Assembly (NCBI GenBank): GCA_036244855.1
Contig: BQKZ01001839.1
Coordinates: 1 to 64,000 of the forward strand
DNA length: 64,000 nucleotides
Reading direction: 5' to 3'
Source of the DNA: Temnopleurus reevesii
Taxonomy: Eukaryota > Echinodermata > Echinoidea > Temnopleuroida > Temnopleuridae
Under the pieces are notes generated by a model. The model was not told the DNA's origin and did not search any database. It worked only from the letters and a program-made list of their open reading frames with translations. Every line of letters starts with the position of its first letter. Positions within the stretch are counted from its first letter, which is position 1. The translations under genes were made by a program, and so were the position numbers. Of this stretch, positions 38,701-52,802 are shown one piece after another.

Positions 38701-41700
38701 ACTCCGGTGCATGGCTCTGTCAAAGCTCAAACAAAATGTCACGCATTGGTTTGTTTTTCAAGGAGAACGGAAACAATTTTAATAGAAAATATTTTCCCCT
38801 CCAAAAAGTTTAATGGAAGATCTTTAAAATTACATATTCAAAAGGAGACTGGATTTTGGAACATGTCTGACATGTTTTCCACAAACTGCCTGCTCCTGCA
38901 CTGCTATTGTTCGCATATCGCAGTAACATGCAGGTATTCAGTTAAATGACATCTCAATAACATGAGATTGCAAGGCGATAACATTACTAGAATTCGGAAA
39001 TCACCTCTTCATCACAACATGAAAACGCAAAAGTTACACATTAAAAACCTTGTACATATCAAGAGGCTCGTATCGTGAAAATGGTGGCACAATAGAGCCC
39101 ACAATCATTACAATCAAGCTCGCATTTATCGTGTACCCGTACAAATCATTAAGCGTGTACAAATCGATACCGAAGACCTACTCTAATTCTCCTTGTTTAT
39201 CATGCGTTTAAAATCCCCATTCTCCGTGATGCGTTGATCGATAGGATGATAAAGGATGATGAGGATTGGTAGGAAGGTATGTGTCACGCCAGACAATCGC
39301 TCGTCTGAGATATCTTGAATAAGACATGAATTCCTAGTGACCAATTATTCGATGTTTCCATAAAGTCTGGAAGTTAGCAAGACGGACAGGACGTGGACAA
39401 TGGTTTTGGTCACAGGGTATCGAGAATGATGAAAGATATTGGGATATTTCTATTTTAAGTTGTCTTGGCTGGACATAACATCTGCATTATTGATATATAT
39501 AATCATTGATACCAGTAGACCGAATTATTTTAGATTGTTTTGACTGGATATAAGATCTGAATTATTCATATCTGTAATTATTGACAGCAATAGGTCGATT
39601 AACTAATAGACTGAAATGTGTGCAAGTTTCCTGCCAACGAGCGAAGTCAATATGTCGTGTTCCGAAAGCCGCTTTGTAACAAGTGGACTACAATATTTCG
39701 AGCCCAGTTTGCACACATTCATGACATTGCTTGTTGTTATGTCGGGCAAGCCTGGGGTAACTTCCGAGTCGTTAAAAATAACATTTTGTGTCTTAAGGAG
39801 GCGTAGAATTTACAATATCATAATAGTAAACCCGCCTATTACACGCAAAGTGTAACACATCTATAACATTCAGAAATGCACCGCTGTTAAGCCCTGGTCA
39901 CATAAGCAACACGATTCAACACGACTCTTTGTTCTGAGGCAGTTTACTGTGAATTAACAAAGAGTCGTGTTGAATCGTGTTGCTTCCGGGCTTCTATGTT
40001 ACCGGGGCTTTAGCCAAATCGAGATGACATTGAATTTCCCCAAACTCTTTGTTTCAGGATGATATTGTTATATTCAGTTCATTTAATTAAATGTTAATTA
40101 TTTTACCAACATTTCCATTCACATTATGATAATTATCCGAAAATAATGATCCACTCACTCAAATCTTTGGATCGACTACAATTTCTCTAACTTGGCAATC
40201 ATTCGACCAAGCGAAAATGGATTTGGATTTCGTCCTAATCCGTTAAAGCTCTTCTTGGAATATGAAATTACTATTTTCCTGTAGTCATGGTAGTATGGAT
40301 TAGAAGTGTCGAGTCTCTGATGATTATAGGACATCTGTTCTAAGGTGTAATGAATGATGATAAAAATTATACTTCCGAAAGAACGACACGATAGAAATTT
40401 AAATAATAGTATAACAAAGAAAAAAACAACTTTTTACTGAGAACATGTTTTGAAGTGGCTGCATTGTGAATTGATAAATAACACGAGCACTGAGGTCCTG
40501 GGGAATGGCATCTTTGACAGAAAGAAATTAACTTAATTTGCATGAAGAGAAGGCAGTGATAAACTGGACATTCTTGCAATATTGTTTTGACATGGAGTTG
40601 GTTCTCCTTTCCAGATGCTGAGAGGCATTCCCGATGTAGGCATGGTAGGGATGCTGATTACCTCAAATGCTGTACAAACACTAACTTGTAGTATTCTTTA
40701 AGATGATGAAAACGTAGAATCGAGACAGGTTGCTCAAGATGGCGTCTATCCCTTTGTTGCCAGCTAGGGTTATGTAACATCACCCCCTGAAATAGATATC
40801 CTAGTATATTGGTGCATCAGGCCAGACCAGGAGAATATGGCTATTCTTATGTTTTACTCTTTTCGAGCATCTGAATTAGGGCCCTGAACATTACTTGCAA
40901 ATCAACAAATCGTAAATCATGTATGCATGTATTGCGTAATGTGATGTATACACTTTTTTCACTTTTTTTATCATACTTTTTGTCATGTCTCTCCCTGTTT
41001 CCGAATAATTCGTGGAGAAAAATCCCCACCCATGCCACTTCTGTACGAAAATCCCCCCATCGAACTCTTACACCAGGCATACTGAATATGCGTTCTGCAC
41101 GGATTGGCGTTATCATGGTCATAATGTCATGATCGGTAAACCCCGCCCAAATGGAGAGTAGTGCATGAAGTGTAAGCACATTGCAATTCACTTGTTTTAT
41201 ATAATTACGTATATAATAAGTTCTCGTTTTTGCGGATATCATTGCTAGCTTTTACAAATTTACTCTGAAATAAAATTGCACAATCATTTTAGATACATTT
41301 TTTTCTCCCATACTGATCTAATTGTTATAGCATCCACTTTTTGGATACATAACAACCAACCGGCAAACGAGTAACAGTTTACCCAATTTATTTTACATTA
41401 TTAAAATATAATATGATTCATTGGAAGATATTTAAAAAAAAAAAGATGTATTCGTAAGACATATATATCGTGAGGTAAGAGCATAATTTGATCCTCATTT
41501 CTCATCAATTCTTTTCTCGTTGAGATATTTCTGCAATTTTAGTGAGGGATTTCCTTGGCCAAAGAAAACGCATCGGTAACAATTGTCTTTTTTATACGTA
41601 TATGAATCTCATACCATTCTCTCTTCTTGTGAGAAATAAAGATGAGGAAATATTGGTTCCCGACTTTAAAAAAAAGCCCACAATGACAGGGTCTAACGGT

Positions 41701-44700
41701 CATTTTCCCGGGTATATTTACTCAATTACTGTTCACCGTTAACATATAATGTGCTGTTGAAATGTATGCCCGGATTAAGTAAAGAAAGTGCTCTAATCGT
41801 TTAAGAGTACAACAGGTCTCACTTTGCTCCTATTTTAACTTTCTTTGCTAAGCCGATTTGTCGCATTCAAGACATCGCTATCGTGTGAGCGATTATCCAA
41901 GGTAACTTCCTATAATTTTTTTCAGGTAAAAAAAAATCGTTCAGGTCATCTTAAATACTGGGAGCTTTTGAAAGATGAAGATCGATTGGTTGTGGTGGGA
42001 AATGCGAAGGTAAAGTTATTGGAAAATTAGGTCTAACACGCTTTTTGTTGATGAGGCTTTACTTAGCACTGGAAGTCATTTAAAGACAACTGAAGACATA
42101 CTATACTTTGATAAGATTACCTTGAATGGTAACTTCATGATTCTTTCGGGTCATCTAAATATAGGAGCTTTTGAGAGGTGGGGATCGATTGATTATGGTG
42201 GGAAATGTGAAGAGAAAGTTATTGAAAAATTGGTTGTTAACGCGCTTGTAAAGTTGGTTTTAACACACTTGCAGTTGAAGTTTAGATTGTATAGTGCTGA
42301 AAGATATGTAAAACAACCAATCACATAATTGAATGATTTTGCTAAGATTACATTTATTTTACTATTACCTTAATAGCACCAACATCCGCTGCTTCTAAAG
42401 ATTAAATGTTTTTATTGTGATTTTATGTTCTTTTTATATTTTTTTTTCAGGTGTATTACAAAAACATTTGAACCACTCTTTTATCATTTTCAGGCGTCTT
42501 TCGAAATATGAAATGAGATGACAATGATAAATGATTAATTAGGGGAACAAAATTCTCTCTTTCTTAATTCCCTCTCGCTTTCTCTCTCAAACGATACCGT
42601 ATTTACCATCATGCGCTTAAATGTTTATGATAGAAATTATGTTTATGATAGAAATAGGCTGCTTTAAGATATTAAAGAGGACCAAGACCTTTAAACCTCC
42701 TTAAATTCCAGATAAGGGCGACGTTCAATTTAGCACTCGTGTGACTATCAGGTATATTGATGTCAAACTATATGTTGCCCAAAATGTCAATTGTTTCAAG
42801 TAACTTGACAAAATATGTAAAGATGTACAAGTAGATAAGAATAACGTGGCAACGTCAAATAAAATCCGGAAGTTTCATTATAGCAATATTCATTCCCATG
42901 TATAGCGCTCCATTTGCATGGCGTTCCTCCTTCTTATCCCTTCTTAAATTCACTTTTCGGCGTCAAAGACGGACTTCACAAAAAGAGGTAAAATCTGTTG
43001 GCAAATATGGTTTTCGTCCAATGAATCCATGGGATTAAATAACTATTGGATTACTCTATGTAAACGTAGCGGTTCTTTCTTTTTAAGGAAAAGACCGGTA
43101 AGATTTATACGGTTTAAGGCAAACGTGCCGGGAGAATAAACCAAACAACGAGGTGATAATGTTTATTTTTGGGTTTATTTTGAACTACCGACTAGAATGT
43201 CAAATGGTCACTTTGGAAAATTTGAGAATGTATACAGTGGTAAAGATGAAATGTAGGGCTTCAACGGTATAATTACACCTGTAACGTCATTTGTAAGAAA
43301 GCTACTTATCTGCTTATTGTCTTGAATATACGTTGCTTCGCACCTTTTTACTAGGACTTCAAAAAACTAGTTAGGGGAACAAAGTTGTTTCTTTGGTTGG
43401 GCTGATTGTCAAAAGTGACGTTTTTTCAAAGCACTGCAGCGAAAGAATATATCTGTAGTTGGCGTTAAGATGGCGGATTTAACCCTTCCACCTTTCTTAC
43501 ATCTTAAAATAGGATGGATTGTGACACCGGGTGAATAGGGACATATCGTGACATTTTTTTTAGATGGGTCACTCAACAAATGAATATATCTTTCGACCTG
43601 TAGAAAAATAATGATATATGATGAACACGTATGAACATAACATACATGAATTGTACTTAATATTTCCATAAGAGGAGACAGAGTTCGAAATGAAAATGCT
43701 TATATTTTATCCTTCTTCCACTCTCAAAACGAACAAGTACAAAATAACAAGAAAGTAGTCAGCTGGGAGTCAACTATTATTATAGTCAAATTTGACTAAT
43801 TTTCTCGCTCATGCTGTTGGCTCCCAACTCGTGTAGTCAGTTTAACTAGTAACTAGCTCGTTTTTTAGATTGTCAGAAGGATAAAATATAAGCATTGAAA
43901 TTTCAATCTTTGTCTCCTCGTATGGAAATACTAAGTACATGTATGTTATTATCATATACGAGGTCTATCGAAATAAGAAAAAAAACATATTTTCCAATTA
44001 AAAAACCAAGACAATACTTCTACATCGACTTGTTATTAAAATAAGATTATTATATGTTTTCTCACGCAATGCAACCGCAATATCATCATGTATTGTTGGC
44101 TATACACATCTTGTGGTATTTTCCAACAAACAGAATTTAACAATTCACACATTTGTTGTTGACAAGATTGAATAACTTCACCACAAAGATGTCTTTATTG
44201 TCTGAACAGAAAAAAATATTTTAATCCTATTACCGGATTAAAAATATATATACGTGAGTATCCGTGCACATCAAAGGCATGGTTTATGGAATGACTCATT
44301 TCATATTCCGTGATGATATAAAATCATGCATTTTCCCCCATGCAAATGCACCATAATATGTTGCGTATTAATTTTGCATTTATATGTTTTTAAAAGAATC
44401 TTGCAAAAGTGATTATACAGTGTCATGCTAAAGCACCCTACCCCCCCCCCAAAAAAAAAAAAAACCCACACAAAAGTTTTATCTACTTAAAAAAGAAAAT
44501 AAATCTAAAATGGTGTGTACAAAATGAATGGAGAGTAAGTCCGCCATAGCGAAGCAGATTCTGTCAAAGTTTGCCATGTTGGTCATGCACTCACGAATCC
44601 CCATAAAGTTTAATTGAAAGTTCGAAAACTCATCAGTACGTGTTAGACGCACTGAGATTTGGCTCAATTTTTTGCAGTAGATTTATTTCAATATTTTCAT

Positions 44701-47700
44701 TTACTGATATCTGTCTATGACAGATTCCGCTTTAAAGACTATTCAATCTCTAGAAAACCAGTAGGTGCGATGAGAATAAATCGCGCGCCGGAAACTTAGT
44801 AGCCAAACAGGTGCACAGCTCACGCCGCTAAAATCTATATAAACTTGAAATTTTGTTACAATAGCTAGTCAGCTCTTACACCACCGCCGCTCCTCGCTCT
44901 CTCTCACCCCAAAAGGACTCTAATGAACCCCCACCAAGCAGGGATGCACATCAGTGATCTCCTGTAGAAAAATCCAGGGCCAATACCAGAGAGGAATGCA
45001 GAAAATTGATATAATCACAATGATGGAGCCACCATTTTTATGTTTGGGTTGGCACATGCTCTATGGACCCAATACATGTGAAAGAGTTGAAATCGTGTTC
45101 TGACTACTATTCATACGACAATAAGTTAGCAAATTTAGGGCTTTCCTGGATAAAGAGTGATCAGCACATGTGGATTCACTTTTAGGTCAGCTAATATGCC
45201 ATGCATAAGATACAGATTGGGAATTTGATAGGGATTAGGCATTCTCCCCCGATAAATGCTATTCGAAACAATTATGCAAGGCCACAAGGGCTAAACGAAG
45301 TTATAAGGTTTGTATTATATATTTTATAAGGTTCCTTTTAAATCACGATCTACAAAATTATTCACTCTGTGAGAAAAATACCTATGCAAATAGTAACATT
45401 TTCGTTCTTTATATATGGAACCTTTTCAAATGATTCTTTACGTAACGAAGAATTTAGTTAGGGTTACATAAACGGTAAAGAACTTTGAAAGGCGTAGATT
45501 ATTCAGAATTAAATGAGAACCGTCTTCAATCTAAATTCATCATCGTCAGGCAAATCTCATATAAAACCTTTTTTAGTCCAATCGTGTCTGATGAAAATGG
45601 AGAATGCCTTATTAGATAAATATCATGAGTCTTCGATGAACTTTTAAAAAAGAGACATCGTTTGCGTTTCACTAATCTCTTTTCCAAACCTTTTCTCTCC
45701 TTTGGTTAACCTCTGACTATGACGTCAAATTTTGGAAAACAGAATTTTACCGCCCCCTCCAAACGGTGTCTTTATGCTACCTGATATTTACCCTGGGATG
45801 AAAGTGTCTATTTGGGAATCAAAGGCAAATTTTGAGGAAGAATCAAACCAGATTAGAATTTAAGTGAATGATAGAGGAGTTTATATGTAGGTTAAATGAT
45901 TTAGTTGTTATTCGCTTTTGTCGATTGCCGATTTTTTTTTATTCGAGATTTCTTTTATGTCAAATTTACCTACCCTATCCACTGTCTCGTTTGTTGCCCT
46001 CTCTTCCTCCATTTCAGATTGCTTCTTTTTATTTCCTCTGTTTTCTCTCAGTTCTATATCTTTTTCCGACAAACACACACACAAATATTTAAACTTGCAT
46101 TTGCATAAATGATTTCAAAGAATAGAAAATACTCAATTAGAAAGTACGGCTTTTACAAGAGAACACTGAAATTTGATTTTTTTTTTATTAGAATAAATTT
46201 CTTCTTTGTTTTTAATACTTTTTTTCAATATATATCTTCTTTGTCTCCAATACATTTTTCAATACAATTCTTTGTTTTCAATACATTTCTATAATTTGGT
46301 ACGATATAATTTTTAAACCCCGATTGATTGGTAAAATAGTTTTCTCTTGCCACCCCCGTTCAGTCCCACGAATCCAAATTATGCCCTTTAAAGAATCGCT
46401 TTCTTTTTCAAATCCTGCTGCTTCTTTAAACGACCAACTGGTGTTTTTCAATGATAACATATTGGTTTCTGTGCTTCCCTTTGCTCTCTCACTTAATCCT
46501 ATTTGCATGTCTTCGTGACCAAAAACCCGTGAAGGAAGCTTCAAAAGGGATACCCGTCAACCGCGAATCTCAAAGCGCAAATAATGACAACACATTTATT
46601 CAACGAGTGATAATACCCGAGTCACACCTCTCAGATATGCATTAAATAGACAACTATCCACAAAAATAATGTATGTGACATTACATTGAAGGAATAACCA
46701 ATAATAATAAACAACAGAAACAACGAATAATGTCAGCAGCAAATATTCTGGTAAGAATGAATCAATCTTGGGTAGATTTGAAGTTGGAAGTATTTTCTAA
46801 ATGTTTTTTTTTTCTTCAGATTTTTGAAACATGTAGAAACTAATAGAAAGAACTATTTCTTTTAAGAAAAATCGTCTCCATCTACACAGTCAACAAAAAG
46901 TGGCAAAGTATCGGTGTCATTTTATTCTTCCCTAACCAATGTTGATCGTTCCTCTTAACATACTATTGAAATCTTTCTCCATTCATTGAAACAGTAAAAA
47001 AAAATAGAGATTGATTTTTGTGAACTCCGCTATTCCTCGATATGCATTACACAGTGTAAGCAGTGGTAACTAGATGTTTACAACAATAATAGTTAATGAT
47101 ATGGATTTGATGGCATTACTGTCTCTTTTCTTACATCGTCCCCTTGCAATGTGTTCTCTATGAATGAAAACAACAGAAGTACATTCGCTATAAATAGACC
47201 CTAAAGATGTAAAAGTAAATCGTGTGAAAATAAGGAGTAATAATAATCTTTTTCGAGGTCATACAAGTCAATGCGATGCCAATAGTCGTTGTGATACCCT
47301 CAGTGCACTATATGCGCGAGACGAGCACGTGAGCTTGTATTTTGTTTTTCAATCTTAATCTATTCTGTCATTGAGATAATTTTGTTCATGAATATCCATC
47401 AAATGTACCGTTGTCAGCCTTTTTCTTCATTAAATAAAGAATCAGAAATATGTTCAAGTAAAGGAATTATTTGAATCACACAAACATTAAACTTATGATA
47501 GGCAATAGTTTTTACATACCCCATACTCATGATGAATAAGAAAAGTATACTTTAATTACGATGTCACTTTGAAAGATAAGTGGTAGCTATGATGAAAGCA
47601 TGCTATACAATGTGGGAGATAGACTTAGAGTTCCTTAAAATGAATTGACTTCCATCGAACAACATTTTAGTAATTTAGAGCACATAAACTGAAAATATTT

Positions 47701-49659
47701 CACCTTTTCCTCGAATAATGCACGATCTATTTTGAAAAAATAAACTATTTAAATTATGTTGCTTTATACGAGCAAAATCATTAAAATTTGTCACCTAATA
47801 CTCTCGAAAAGAACGATTTTGACCCACTTCAAACCCAGACAAATGTGCTCAAACTTGATCTTGGTATTCAAACAAAGTTCAGATAGTACATATAAGTACA
47901 GTTACCCCATATCTAACACCAACTTCTCCCCATAGCCCGAGGTCGCGCATTAGTCGTACTAATGAAATAAACCCCTTAACGAGTGCGAAATAATATTGCC
48001 CATTGAATTTCAATAAAAAAAATTACAAATTGTCATTTTCGCTCAATCAAATATGGGCGCAATTTGTTGCAAACGATTCACCCATTGTGCATCCGCGAAT
48101 TGGTGCCCTTGGCGATTTGAAATTCTATTGGTCTTAAAGGGAAACATGGATTCTTTAGCTCATTGTGACAGAATGTAGCCTTTTACGATAGTACACAGGC
48201 CCATATATAGCTGATAAATATGGTGGAGGTTTGGTGGGGGTTTGGATAATTTGCCTTTTGACAGTGAACCCCCATTTTTTTCCACAAGCAACCCCTCCCT
48301 CTTTGTCATGTTTGTCTAGCCGTGCTAGCTATGTGTATCTTGCATTTGATATCTGGCGTTTTTGTCAGCCGGACGTATCTTCTTCTTATTTTGACCCCCC
48401 CCCTTTTTTTGGGGGGGGGGGGATTGTCACAATTGTAGTCTAAATTCCTAATATGATATCTCTGTAAAATGTGACATTGATAAAAAAAAAAAAACATATA
48501 CAATTGTGCAAATCATGCTTGGGAAATTATGAAAAATGTGCTAACCACCACGTGATATTTTTTTCAACTATTAAGTGACTCGATTTGCTTTATATTGTAT
48601 AAAAACTCTCTCATGAATTACGTACATTAAACATTAGATCATTAAGTGTGATACTCATTTGCAAGGACGTCTAAAACAATTGCTAAACTCATTCATAAGT
48701 CTATATTCGGTATAAAAGGATTATGTCATTTTTAGACGTATTTATAAAGCGTAAGTCACGATAATATACCTAAACAATAATACACATCTTTGGTTACTGT
48801 AAATTAATCTATATACTGATTATGTAAAGTAAATTGTGAATATTATAAACAATGATCGACAGAGCTTATAATCTGTCTGACCGGCTAATTGTGATAAATT
48901 CGCGAATATATCCGGAGAAAATTTGACCTAAAATGAGCTGAAACCCAGTACAAGATGACACACGGAGAGGTGTAAATTTTGACTATATTAGATCTAGAGG
49001 GCCAGACAGACCGATAAAAATCAGATTACCATGATTATTCGATATGTCACATGTACTCTGTCACTGCCTCATTGTGTAGATTTCAGGATCGGAATGGGCA
49101 GTTTAAAGAAAAACCAACCCCTGAAATTATCGTGCTCTCATTGAATAGAGTCAAGTCAGATTCAGTCGGTGTTGCCGGTAGCTCAGATGCCCATGAGCGG
49201 CAGTGATCTGACTCTGTGACTTTGAAAATCTATACCTTTTGAACGGGTTGTCCGATTTTGCTCAAATTTTCACAGTTTGTTCATCTGATTTTTCTTCATT
49301 TAATGAGAGCACGATAATTCCAGGGGTTGGTTCCCCTTTAAAGGGTTATGGCGGGAACTTGCTAAAATATAATTTTGGTATGATCAGTGTTGAAGCTGCT
49401 GAATAAGGTTGCTTTGGGCTATTTTAATCGCCTGGCCGAAAACCTAACGAGCCACGACCATTGCTTTACAGTAAAAAAAAAATGAAGGAAAATTGAAATG
49501 GAAAGGTAAGGGTAAAAGGGAGAAGTATTCAGTGAAAGAGAAAATGTGGGATCAGATCTAAAAGTGGAGTGGTAATTCTAGGTGAGAGGAAGGAAGTGAG
49601 ATGGAGAGAGAGAGGGGGGGGGGGGAGAAACATAGAGAAGACGGCACATATAGAAAAAA

Positions 49660-49697
<38 letters not shown>

Positions 49698-52600
49698 GAG
49701 AGAGAGAAAGAGAGAGAGGGAGAGAGAGAGAAGGAGATGACCATATATGATTCGGCAATCCCAGTCTACTTTTTATTCATTGCATTATCATTTTTTTTTT
49801 TTTTTTTTGCATTTCGTCGAAAAAAAAATTAAAGGGGAACTTCACCCAGACATTGATGTGCGCTCAATGGATGACGAAAAATACAATAATCAATTTGTGA
49901 AAATTTGAGCAAAATCCAACAATCCATTCAAAGGTTATGAATTTTCAAAGTTTTGATTTAAACCCCTCATGGGCTCCTCAAATTAGCAATGCACAGACAC
50001 AAAATCGCTGCCAAAATGGAGAACTCTCCATTCACTTTTGTACTTACTTATTTTTCTTGAAAAGTAGATAATAGATCAAGAAAATTCATTCCGAAATGCA
50101 TGCAGAATCAAAATGTCCACATCATACTTGAAGAGAAAAGTACAATTTTGTCTACTTTTGTAGAAAAAGAAGAAAATGTGAAAGTGCTCCATGTTGGCAG
50201 TCATTTTGTGCCTGTACGTTGCCAATTTGAGGAGCCCATGAGGGGTGTAAATCAAAACTTTGAAAATTCATAACTTTTGAATGAATTGTCGGATTTTTCT
50301 CTAATTTTTTTACCGGATTGACCATTGTATTTTTCTTCATCCACTGAGCGCACATCAATGTCTGGGTGAAGTTCCCCTTTAAGGAGAGAGGTGTGGGCAG
50401 AAAATGGTAGATAAGAATTGTACGAAAAGGCCGAAAGTGAAAAGATCTAGATAAACACAAAAGGGAAGGCGAAAGAAACATGCAAAAGAAGTGAAAAGAA
50501 CGAATAATTCACGAAAGAATGTGAAATTTGGAGGGACAGTGGTAAAGGTTTGATTCCGGTTCTCCCAAATCATGAAAATTTAGTAATTATTTTGTGAACT
50601 TGTCCCATACCACATGTTGATTTCACCGCATGCAAACACAACAATAAACATTCCTTATCCCTGTATAGTTGTTTGTCTGAAGGTATTTTTCACACATAGT
50701 ATTATCCATTGCAATTTCCTCTCTACAGAAATATGACAATTGGAATAAATTCCAATGCTGCAATTAACCATCAGACAGTTAAACCATTTTTGTGATGATC
50801 AAAAGGCGCATTTTAAAAGTTACCACTAATATGTTTTTGTCGCCTGCCTTGTGAAAAAATTGTTTATTGAAAGACTGCTTAATTCTATCAGGATGAGAAA
50901 CAAGTCATCTTTGTAAGCCTTAGTATCACCAAATATTTATCAATCACTGTCGGGTTAGTTAGTTTATTTCAATACACACCTAAATGAAAGAATTTTTTCG
51001 TAGATTAAACGCGTATGATTGTGTAAAAATGACATTTCATGTTGGTGGTCCAAAAGATCAACATATTGCAACATTTCATATAATTACATAATTGAGTTGA
51101 CCCGAGGGATAATTAGGAATATTAATTCAATTATTATGAACTTTGAAAGGGAGTATTTCATTACACGCAAATTTATCAACAATGTAAATGGAAGGCTCCA
51201 GCTTGTGTAAAATGTTGTGTAACAAAACCAACATTTGGCAAAATTCTCTCCAGCCCAGCGGAGAGCCTAAACATCAAACAAAATATTCTTTGTCATAATT
51301 ACATACACTACCCAAAACTTTTAAAATTACTTAATTGATAAATTTGGTAAGCGGAAATCGTCAGATAAATGTTATAATTATCCTTATTGTTATATTGTTG
51401 GAAATTCTTACCATTTTCAAATATTTCCCGTTAATGGATAATCACATTCATATCCATCTTTCTTATGATGTTTTCATACTTCACGAAGGATTGCGGTTTT
51501 GGGGGGTATATTTTCTGTCTCGTGTAGATTTGTAGTCCGAAATAGAAGGCCATATTTGTATTATGATATTCAAGTCCTTTTCTTTTTCGTCCCTGTGATG
51601 TCGAAAACTCTTTCATGGTCAGACGAGTTGACATGTTATTTATCACACCATTTGTACTTGCTGGAAAGGACATTTTATTGATGATCAGATGGTAAAAATA
51701 TTTTGTAGGTGGTCATTTTTTGGTCTTTAGCATTGCCAGAATCAATGTCACCGCAGAGTCTGGAACTAACCAAAGAAGTGAAAGTGTGGTATTTACCAGT
51801 TTTTCGGAATGGAGAGTGATGAGTTCCAAAAAATTGAAATTGACTGTATTAGAGGAGCTATCTGTAGTCCGTCTTCTGACATTCTTGGTGTAATTACTTT
51901 TCGATATTTTATCTAACGTATGGACAGAATATACCGGTATACATGAAAGTTAAAATGCACAGAGAAGACGTTTGACTGATAGGGAATACATGTATGTTGA
52001 GCTTTTAGTAAAACATGATCACATGGCAGCGTAAGCCAAGAGTCTTGCCCGTGTTTTTCTCCAGTCAGGGAACATTTATTTACATTTTATAGAACCTGGT
52101 TAGACACATGAAGGGGAGACGATTGACGGACGTTGAATTCGCTCAGTTTAATTGTGCTCGATGTACGTACATGTTAACATCAGCCAAGAGCCTTGCCTGT
52201 GCATTTATATGTACTATACATTCCATGGACAATGCATGGCAAACGTGAATGTGACTGGACTGAGCCGTAATCCAAAGAATCGTCCAACTTTTTCCCCCAC
52301 GTCTTCCAAGCTAACCCATCTAATTCATCTTCTTGCGGGACATTTCGGAAGTCAGATATCCTCGCGCGTGTTGAATCAGCGAACCATAACGACATCGACA
52401 AATCTTCTCTGGACAGGTCCCACCGGGATCGTTGTCGATTTCATGGATGGTCAATCACATGATCCGTCATCCGATGACCACGACACCAAGGGCACCAAGG
52501 ATAGGCCATGTGTAGACAGTTCATGGACATCCTATAGGGACCAGCACCCCCACTACCTCTCTTTATCCATTTAGCCACCTCGTGCCCTTACCTCTGTATC

Positions 52601-52759
52601 TCTCTTTCTTTCCCTCTCAATCTAACCTCTAGTGTTATTAGTTCATCTACCACTCTCCCCTTCTATCTCTCTCTTTCTTACTGTCTCCCCCTCTCATTTT
52701 TATGTATTCATCCATCTATACGTCTATCTACCTATACATCCATCCAACTAGCTATCTAG

Positions 52760-52802
<43 letters not shown>

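Noticed and set aside
40847..41242. 131-codon minus-strand frame
   Set aside because: No domain, membrane segment or splice logic recognised.
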